From the IMG/VR virus record IMGVR_UViG_3300036827_000193, positions 1 to 64,000 of that record: a stretch of DNA of 64,000 nt; one strand, given 5' to 3'. Below, piece after piece: positions 58,726 through 64,000 of this stretch (within the stretch, counting starts at the first letter, position 1; each line of letters begins with the position of its first letter). Both the position numbers and the translations under genes were made by a program. The stretch is from a virus. The notes under the pieces were generated by a model. The model searched no databases, had not been told where the DNA came from, and saw only the letters and a program-made list of their open reading frames with translations.

Positions 58726-58959
58726 TCAGATCCCCGTCAGGCCGTCCGGATAGCGCCACGTTCCCGATACCGTGCCGGTCGGGTCGAACGAAACATTCTG
58801 CTGGTCGGCGGTGGCGCCGCCCGGGGCAAACGTGGTGAGCCGCACCAGCCCGCTTGCCGCCGCGACCGCAATCACGATGGCCGGATAGGTGTTGGTCGCG
58901 GTCTCGGTGTAGATGACCGACTGGCACATCTGCGGGCCGGCAGCCTGGTTCTCGGCCAT
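58726..58959 (-). CDS. Small phage protein (77 aa)
   Basis: A small beta-rich protein (SVIYTETATNTYPAIVIAVA, ASGLVRLTTFAPGG) ending YPDGLTGI. Similar short proteins of unknown role are frequent in phage late regions. It follows the epimerase gene after 11 bases. Confidence 0.6.
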   Translation of the reverse strand: MAENQAAGPQMCQSVIYTETATNTYPAIVIAVAAASGLVRLTTFAPGGATADQQNVSFDPTGTVSGTWRYPDGLTGI

Positions 58960-58970
58960 GCTCGAAACTT

Positions 58971-59990
58971 TCAGGCCGCGCGGCGATGCTTCTGCCGCGC
59001 GATCCAGTTGAAGGTGCGCTCAAGCCCGACATCGAACGGCGTCGAGGCCTTCCAGCCGAGATGCTTCTCGGCAAGGTCGGTCGTCATGTGCAGGGTCTGC
59101 TTGCCGATCGGGCCGGGCACGTTCTTGATGGTGAGCCGCTTGTTGGACAGCGCAATCGCCTTCTCGGCGATATCGTTGCAGGTCGTGAGCTCCTGCGTCG
59201 CGATGTTGACCGGGCCACTGAAATCGTTCGACCGCACCAGCGCCGTCATCGCCTCCAGCAGATCGTCGATGTAGACCAGCGGCCGGATCTGGTTGCCGTC
59301 GCCCCAGACCTCGACCTCGCCGCCGTTTGGTGCATCGAGCACCTTGCGGCAGATCGCGGCCACTGCCTTTTCGCGGCCGTCGTCGAACGCGGAGCCCGGG
59401 CCATAGATGGTCGAGAAGCGGGTGACACAGACGTTGAGGCCGTGGTTGCGTTTGTACGCGGCGTACAATTGCTCGCTGAACAGTTTCTCCCAGCCATAGG
59501 CGTTGCTGGGGTTGGCCGGATAGGCGTCTTCCTCGCAAATGGGGACCGTCCAAAGGTCGAAGCCAATTTTAACGGTCGCCCTAGCCCGGTAGGCATTAGA
59601 CCCCATCTCGTCGTCGTAGACGCACGACGATGAGGTGTAGAGCAGCCGGCCGCAGCCGATCCGGCTGAAGGCTTCGGCGACGCGGGCGTTGATCAGCACG
59701 TTGTCGCGGATCACCTCGGCGTCGTGATGCCCGGTGAAGATGTAGCCGGCGCCGCCCATGTTGCAGGCGAGCTGGTAGACCTCGTCGAACGGTTGCCCGT
59801 TCGGCGCCGTCATCCGCATCACGTCATCGAGCCAGCGCAGGTCGAGCCCCGCAAAGTAGTCGGCGGCACTCGGCTCGAACGGCGGCCTCCTGATGTCTGC
59901 GGCCGCGACCCAGTAGCCCTCTTCCTTGAGCCGCCTTGTCAGCGCCATGCCGATGAAGCCGGCGCCGCCGAGCACCAGGGCGGTTTTCAT
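58971..59990 (-). CDS. NAD-dependent epimerase, GDP-mannose 3,5-epimerase-like (339 aa)
   Basis: I chose the ATG at 59990 (MKTALVLGGAGFIGMALTRR), which overlaps the methyltransferase stop. The Rossmann motif GGAGFIG is at residue 8, the Ser of the catalytic triad is in YTSSSCVYD, and YxxxK is in NAYGWEKLFSEQL. Sequences such as QLACNMGGAGYIFTGHH and VTRFSTIYGPGSAFDDGREK are close to GDP-mannose 3,5-epimerases, which make GDP-L-galactose or L-gulose. It forms an operon with the methyltransferase and glycosyltransferase genes. Confidence 0.78.
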   Translation of the reverse strand: MKTALVLGGAGFIGMALTRRLKEEGYWVAAADIRRPPFEPSAADYFAGLDLRWLDDVMRMTAPNGQPFDEVYQLACNMGGAGYIFTGHHDAEVIRDNVLINARVAEAFSRIGCGRLLYTSSSCVYDDEMGSNAYRARATVKIGFDLWTVPICEEDAYPANPSNAYGWEKLFSEQLYAAYKRNHGLNVCVTRFSTIYGPGSAFDDGREKAVAAICRKVLDAPNGGEVEVWGDGNQIRPLVYIDDLLEAMTALVRSNDFSGPVNIATQELTTCNDIAEKAIALSNKRLTIKNVPGPIGKQTLHMTTDLAEKHLGWKASTPFDVGLERTFNWIARQKHRRAA

Positions 59991-60736
59991 TTCCGTGTTG
60001 CCCCGTTGATCGCCTGCAGGAAGGCCTGCGGTGTGTTCGGTATGATGTTGAGGAGTTTCATCTGCTCGTCCCAATCGGACTGAAACGGCATATGCGCGGC
60101 GCTGTACATTACGCCCAGCGGTGATCGAAAATTCCCGACAATGCCAAGCCCGGTCGGTGGGCAGGCGACGGTGAAGGCGACGAGGTCGGTCCGCTCGACG
60201 ATGGCTGCCATCAGGCGCCAGACATCGCCGGTATGGAACGAGGACTGCGGCAACGGCGTCGCGGTGCGCTCATCCATCGGGATGACGTCATGGATGGCGA
60301 TGATCGAGGAAGGCTTCGCCAGCCGTTCGAGGCTCTCAAAGTCGCGCAGCGCATGGTCGAAGCTGTGATCGCCGTCGATGAAGGCAAGGTCGAAGCCCGC
60401 GACAAGCTGGCTGTTATGCGGGTTGGCGAAGAAGGCGTCGCTGGTCGAGACGGAAAAGGCCGTGTTCGGCTTGCCCTTTTCAACGAGCGCCTGGCTCGGC
60501 GCCGGATCGATCGCGATGCACCGGGTATTGGCGTGCGCAAGCTCAAGGCTTTTGCCCTCGCGCACGCCGATCTCGACGTAAAGCTTCGGCCACAGCGTCA
60601 TGTGCAGCGCGCGCAGCACCTGGAGATAGTTCGGCCCGGGCAGCTTGAGATAGGCCAGCGCCTCGTAGCCGAGGTGATCGTGGATCGGCGCCGTCGCCAG
60701 CGTGTGGGCGATGCGCTCGCAGAGTTCACGCTGCAT
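59987..60736 (-). CDS. Class I SAM-dependent methyltransferase (249 aa)
   Basis: The SAM-binding motif YVEIGVREGKSLELAHANTR is near residue 53, and the characteristic FDLAFIDGDHSFDHALRDFE (Methyltransf_24 type) is near residue 118. A HDV segment later may bind metal. These enzymes often act on sugars or small molecules. The coupling to the epimerase (ATGA overlap) suggests methylation of a sugar. Confidence 0.72.
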   Translation of the reverse strand: MQRELCERIAHTLATAPIHDHLGYEALAYLKLPGPNYLQVLRALHMTLWPKLYVEIGVREGKSLELAHANTRCIAIDPAPSQALVEKGKPNTAFSVSTSDAFFANPHNSQLVAGFDLAFIDGDHSFDHALRDFESLERLAKPSSIIAIHDVIPMDERTATPLPQSSFHTGDVWRLMAAIVERTDLVAFTVACPPTGLGIVGNFRSPLGVMYSAAHMPFQSDWDEQMKLLNIIPNTPQAFLQAINGATRK

Positions 60737-61012
60737 TCAATCCCACCGGTTTGTGAACGTCACTGGAGTGCGCAGCGGAATGAATTGCTTGACCATTTCC
60801 GCGTGCTTGAGGCCGTGCCAGACGTCGCCTAGTGCCGGGCCTCCGGTTCCTTCCAGGAACATGATGTTGTAATGCGCCGCCACCCCGAGACAGGCATCGC
60901 GCGCCACGATCACAAGCGGCCCGCTGACGATGTTGTACTGCCGCGCGAGGAACGGTGTGTCCGGCAGCGGCGAGGCGACATCGGTAGGCTCGTTGTGGAT
61001 ATCGATCTTCAT
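60737..61012 (-). CDS. Small protein of the sugar-enzyme group (91 aa)
   Basis: The ATG overlaps the stop of the glycosyltransferase gene and its own stop abuts the methyltransferase start. The sequence (LVIVARDACLGVAAHYNIMF, VWHGLKHAEMVKQFIPLRTP) shows beta-alpha alternation and resembles proteins encoded next to sugar enzymes, but I cannot assign a fold. Likely an accessory of the modification pathway. Confidence 0.55.
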   Translation of the reverse strand: MKIDIHNEPTDVASPLPDTPFLARQYNIVSGPLVIVARDACLGVAAHYNIMFLEGTGGPALGDVWHGLKHAEMVKQFIPLRTPVTFTNRWD

Positions 61013-62361
61013 ACCGCCACCATGATGTCGCGTGGCTTGCCGGTGTACTCCTTGCGCCCGGCGTGGATCAGCGCGGCGTCCGGATCGATCCAGATTTCAC
61101 CGCCGATGTCGCGCCAGCGCTGGCAGAACGAGTAGTCCTCCGAGAGCCGCTCGCGGTCCATGCCGTCGCCTGAATAGATCACGTCGAGAAACAGCGCCCA
61201 CTCCGGCGGCTTGTCCTTGGTGTTGTAGCGGAGCTCGGGGTAGCCCTCGATCATCTTGTCGATGACGGCGCGCTTCATCATCACGAAGGCCATGCCGACG
61301 TGGCGCGCGCCGAGGAATTTTGTCACCGGGTGCAGTTGCGGCGGCCCGGGCAGCGCGTTGAAGCACAACGCCAGCTCCTCGACCTTCTTGACGCCGGCGG
61401 CGGCGCAGAACTCGTGATCGGCGCAGACCAGCCGCGAGACGAGGCTCGCGTCCCAGCCCATGTCGTCGTCGATCCAGAGGAAATGCGTGCATTCCGGCTT
61501 GGCGTAGTACGCCATCCACAAGGCGCGCTCGCGGCCCTTGCCGATGTGCGAGCCGCCGGCGGTCTCGAACACCGAGACGTTGATGCCCTTCTGCTGGCAG
61601 TGTTTCATGGTCTCATGAAACGAGTGATGGAACGCCCAGTCGACCACCATGTCCTGCATCGGCACGCAGATGCCGATTCGCACCTTTGAGAAGTCGGTTG
61701 CGGTGATGGTGAGCCCGAGCAGGCTTGCGACGCGGTCGCATTGCGCGCGGCGCTCGTCGCTGTTGAGCCATTCGCGGTAGAGCGCGCGGTCGGCGTCGAT
61801 GTCGGCGGAGCCGCGCCGGTAGGTTTCGTCCTTCTCGGCCTTGCCGAACAGGTGGTGATGGTGCTCGACGATGACGTCCTCGAGCGGGCGGTAGACGCCG
61901 AAGTCCTGGGCAAAGCGCGCCCAGGTATCGTCGCAGAAGTTGTGCCGCATCCGGCCTGGCGCCAGCGTGCCGATCGCGCGCGCCAGCGCCCCGCCCATGA
62001 CGCGGCAGGTGTAGGGCGAGGGGAAGTTCTCGCGGTTGTTGGCGACCGCAACGCCGGTGCCGCCGGCCGCCGCGATCATGGTGTCGTACCAGCCGGGTGT
62101 CACCGGCCAGTAGTCGTCGTCGATGATGCCGTAATAGGTGCGATCGGGGTACTGGTCGAACGCGAACCGGATCGCCTCGCAGAACCGCGACCCCGTCGGT
62201 GCCGTCAGCAGCCGCCACGGCGGCCCGATCTTGGCGAGATAGTCCTGGTAACAGGGGTCGTCGGCGTTGACGATCACCGTCACGTTTCCGGGCATACCGC
62301 CCGGGGCATCGAGAAGCTTGCGCGGGGCGTCCGGCCGCCCATAGCTTGGCATCAGCCACAT
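61009..62361 (-). CDS. Double GT-A-type glycosyltransferase (450 aa)
   Basis: Two halves look alike. In the first (residues about 1-220) the DxD-type motif is YYGIIDDDYWPVTPGWYD; in the second (about 230-450) it is THFLWIDDDMGWDASLVSRL. Each is preceded by a strand-helix array of the GT-A fold, and the second half ends with DPDAALIHAGRKEYTG, which may hold the last metal-binding His. The protein could add two sugars or one half could be inactive. It starts the transferase-epimerase-methyltransferase operon. Confidence 0.7.
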   Translation of the reverse strand: MWLMPSYGRPDAPRKLLDAPGGMPGNVTVIVNADDPCYQDYLAKIGPPWRLLTAPTGSRFCEAIRFAFDQYPDRTYYGIIDDDYWPVTPGWYDTMIAAAGGTGVAVANNRENFPSPYTCRVMGGALARAIGTLAPGRMRHNFCDDTWARFAQDFGVYRPLEDVIVEHHHHLFGKAEKDETYRRGSADIDADRALYREWLNSDERRAQCDRVASLLGLTITATDFSKVRIGICVPMQDMVVDWAFHHSFHETMKHCQQKGINVSVFETAGGSHIGKGRERALWMAYYAKPECTHFLWIDDDMGWDASLVSRLVCADHEFCAAAGVKKVEELALCFNALPGPPQLHPVTKFLGARHVGMAFVMMKRAVIDKMIEGYPELRYNTKDKPPEWALFLDVIYSGDGMDRERLSEDYSFCQRWRDIGGEIWIDPDAALIHAGRKEYTGKPRDIMVAV

Positions 62362-62402
62362 GGGCGCCGGACTAGGCCCGTTTGGTTGATTCCCGGTTAC
62401 CG

Positions 62403-63029
62403 TTAGCGGAAATATTCGACCGTAAAGCCGTCCAGGAACACGTTGGACTGGGCCGCGGAGGCATCCGCGCAGGTCACCGAGATGGCGATCGTGCCGGTGT
62501 CGACCGAGGTATCGGTCTGGAATTTCTGCGTGACGATGCCACCCGAGGCAACGCCGGAGAAGAAGTTGGTCTGGGCATTGGCCGCGGTCTTGAGCGTGGT
62601 GCAGGTGAGCTCCCAGGCATAGCCGCTGCCGGTCTGGGTGCCGGTGGTGACGGCGGCACCGCCGACATTGAGCGCGACCGTCTTCGGCGCGGCATTGCCG
62701 GCGACGTGGCCCCAGGCGGTGATATTGAGCTCGCGGCCGGCGGCATCGAGCGTGTTGGCCGGCAGGGTGTAGCTGGTGAGCGTCTGCGTGGTGTTGGTCG
62801 CGCTCGATCCGACCTCGGTCGAGACCACCGTCAGGTTGCCGGCGGCCTTGTAGGTGCCGGTGCCGGTGCCGGCGGGAAACGAGACGCCGGAGCCGCTATA
62901 GAGATCGGTGAACATCGCGTTGAGCTTGGCGACGGCGGTGTCCCAGGTGTCGCCCTGGTCGGAGCCGACGCCCTGGTTGGGTCCGCCGAGCGGCTGGGTC
63001 GAATTCGAGTTGATGGTCTGCTGGGCCAC
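62403..63029 (-). CDS. Fibre-like virion protein (208 aa)
   Basis: I propose the GTG at 63029 as start because GGAGG lies six bases upstream; an upstream TTG is the alternative. The protein is Thr/Ser/Ala-rich and beta-rich (TYKAAGNLTVVSTEVGSSAT, TTGTQTGSGYAWELTCTTLK), with a trimeric-fibre-like C-terminus (FLDGFTVEYFR). It follows a terminator-like hairpin. Confidence 0.6.
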   Translation of the reverse strand: MAQQTINSNSTQPLGGPNQGVGSDQGDTWDTAVAKLNAMFTDLYSGSGVSFPAGTGTGTYKAAGNLTVVSTEVGSSATNTTQTLTSYTLPANTLDAAGRELNITAWGHVAGNAAPKTVALNVGGAAVTTGTQTGSGYAWELTCTTLKTAANAQTNFFSGVASGGIVTQKFQTDTSVDTGTIAISVTCADASAAQSNVFLDGFTVEYFR

Positions 63030-63044
63030 GGTAGCCTCCAAAAC

Positions 63045-63067
63045 AAAAAGGCCGCCGAGCGGCGGCC
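63045..63067 (-). terminator. GC-rich hairpin with U-run
   Basis: GGCCGCC and GGCGGCC pair around loop GCTC and are followed on the minus strand by TTTTTG. It separates the window-edge genes from the fibre-like gene and has the shape of an intrinsic terminator. Confidence 0.6.
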
Positions 63068-63113
63068 GGGGATCACGAGGCCTGTGGCCTCTTGAGCGGA
63101 GACGGCGCGACGG

Positions 63114-63368
63114 TCAGATGCCGTTCGCCTCGTCATAGGAGCGCAGGATGTCGTGCGCGAAGTCGTAGGCATCCTCGGGATCAAGCGCGAAGGCGCTCGA
63201 AGGTGCGCCGGGCTTGGCGACCTCGATGCAGATCGTGCGGAACGCGCCGCACTCGACATGCCATTCGATCAGCGTGGCGCGCACCGATTGCGGAAACCGC
63301 TGCGCGCGGCTGTGCCGCATGCTGGCGCGCCCGCTGCGGCGGCGCCTGGCGCGAGCTTTTATGCCCAT
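63114..63368 (-). CDS. Small basic phage protein (84 aa)
   Basis: The start overlaps the stop of the upstream gene. The N-terminus is very basic (MGIKARARRRRSGRASMRH). The rest is mixed (SVRATLIEWHVECGAFRTIC), ending with DFAHDILRSYDEANG. A nucleic-acid-binding role is possible. An internal ATG 16 codons later is an alternative start. Confidence 0.55.
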   Translation of the reverse strand: MGIKARARRRRSGRASMRHSRAQRFPQSVRATLIEWHVECGAFRTICIEVAKPGAPSSAFALDPEDAYDFAHDILRSYDEANGI

Positions 63369-63661
63369 GCGCCGGTCGCGACGCCTTCATAGAGACCGGG
63401 CACGACGTTGCCGACAGTCGGAGCGAGTGCCGCCGCGATGAGCGGATCGGGGCCGCCTTGCTGCGCGCCGACCGGATAGGTGTTGCTCAGCCGGCTGTAG
63501 GCGCCCGAGGTGTAGGGATTGAAGATGAAGGAGCGGCGCTGGAAGTTGTATTCGACCTCGCGGTACTTGTAGCGCTGGAAGTCGGGGTCGGCCTTGCTCA
63601 CCAGCGCCAGATAGGGCTGCTCGCAAGTCGTGACTTTCGTTGGCGGATTGTAGAGCGCCAT
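63359..63661 (-). CDS. Small phage structural protein (100 aa)
   Basis: I chose the ATG at 63661 (MALYNPPTKVTTCEQPYLAL), with GGAG upstream. The sequence is aromatic and beta-rich (YKYREVEYNFQRRSFIFNPY). It overlaps the next gene by about ten bases. Not recognised. Confidence 0.6.
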   Translation of the reverse strand: MALYNPPTKVTTCEQPYLALVSKADPDFQRYKYREVEYNFQRRSFIFNPYTSGAYSRLSNTYPVGAQQGGPDPLIAAALAPTVGNVVPGLYEGVATGAWA

Positions 63662-63776
63662 GGGCTTCACTCCTGCTCGTCGATGTCCGGCGCATTGAAG
63701 CGGCGCGGCGGTGTAGTATTTGACAAACCAATACCCCCGGGGGGTAGGCCGCCCAGATGCGGTTAGCGTTCCAGTG

Positions 63777-63947
63777 TCACTTCCCCTGCAGGCGCTCGAT
63801 CAAATCCGCCGCATCGCTGGCAAGCTTGGACAGCGCAGCGCCCCAATTGTTTGGTGCGTCAAGCCATTCAGGCAGCGGGCCGCCGATCTGCAGCGCCGCC
63901 AGCTCGCGAAGCTTCCTGACGGTTTCGGTGGCGTCGCCAGAGGCCAT
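63777..63947 (-). CDS. Small helical phage protein (56 aa)
   Basis: A 56-codon frame with a clear helical layout (MASGDATETVRKLRELAALQ, NWGAALSKLASDAADLIERL). It follows the truncated gene at the window edge after five bases. Probable minor phage protein. Confidence 0.55.
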   Translation of the reverse strand: MASGDATETVRKLRELAALQIGGPLPEWLDAPNNWGAALSKLASDAADLIERLQGK

Positions 63948-63952
63948 GGGCG

Positions 63953-64000
63953 TTACTCCGCTTTCTTGGGCTTGCGCTTCGCCGCCGCCTTGACCGTCGG
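63953..64000 (-). CDS. C-terminus of a truncated gene at the window edge
   Basis: The last 15 codons before a TAA at 63953-63955 are visible (PTVKAAAKRKPKKAE). The Lys/Ala-rich tail is typical of proteins that bind nucleic acid. The body of the gene lies outside the window and may belong to the packaging region. Confidence 0.55.
   Translation of the reverse strand, partial: PTVKAAAKRKPKKAE

Noticed and set aside
1-64000. CRISPR array, rRNA genes or insertion sequences
   Set aside because: No regularly spaced repeats of CRISPR type, no rRNA-like sequence and no transposase-like frame with terminal inverted repeats were seen.

Overview
The window looks like the chromosome of an alphaproteobacterium of the Bradyrhizobium/Rhodopseudomonas/Afipia type, with a large podovirus-like prophage inserted next to a tRNA-Thr gene. 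The base composition is GC-rich throughout. The host part (1 to about 8.57 kb) carries genes common in Rhizobiales: secreted Cys/Gly/Tyr-rich proteins, a cupin-like protein, a fused TctA-TctB tricarboxylate transporter subunit, a secreted TPR-caspase protein and a cluster of very small conserved proteins. This genus-level call is inferred from protein families, not from a search.

From the tRNA-Thr(UGU) gene at 8570 onward everything resembles phage. A rightward block (9.08-15.16 kb) holds a DNA methyltransferase, a HerA/FtsK-like P-loop ATPase, a papain/C39-like protein, a Cro-type HTH protein and small proteins. It meets, tail to tail, a leftward block of late genes that fills 15.17-64.0 kb. 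In transcription order (right to left) the late block has small head-end proteins, sugar and methyl transfer enzymes, the portal protein (53.7-56.2 kb), more glycosyl and methyl transferases, fibre-like proteins, a scaffold-like protein, an N4 gp56-type major capsid protein, tail adaptor, collar fibre and hub proteins, internal virion proteins, a 3612-residue polyvalent virion protein, and a lysis cassette (muramidase, lipase-like protein, inner and outer spanins, XhlA-like protein). The terminase, integrase, repressor and replication genes are not in the window; the terminase is expected just beyond the right edge.

The most striking feature is the major capsid protein gene (41.0-43.7 kb). 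It is not an intact reading frame. It is broken into four exons by what I read as three group I introns. All three show the conserved P, Q, R and S core elements in order, and removing them gives one 331-codon frame. The largest intron carries a two-motif LAGLIDADG homing endonuclease gene on the strand opposite to the capsid gene. Two free-standing HNH-type endonuclease genes elsewhere in the late block also point against it, and one sits between the two spanin genes. A second theme is the set of carbohydrate-active and methyl-transfer enzymes scattered among head genes (two TPR-glycosyltransferases, a double GT-A protein, a GDP-mannose-3,5-epimerase-like protein, an FkbM methyltransferase and another SAM methyltransferase). 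They suggest virion or host-surface glycan modification.
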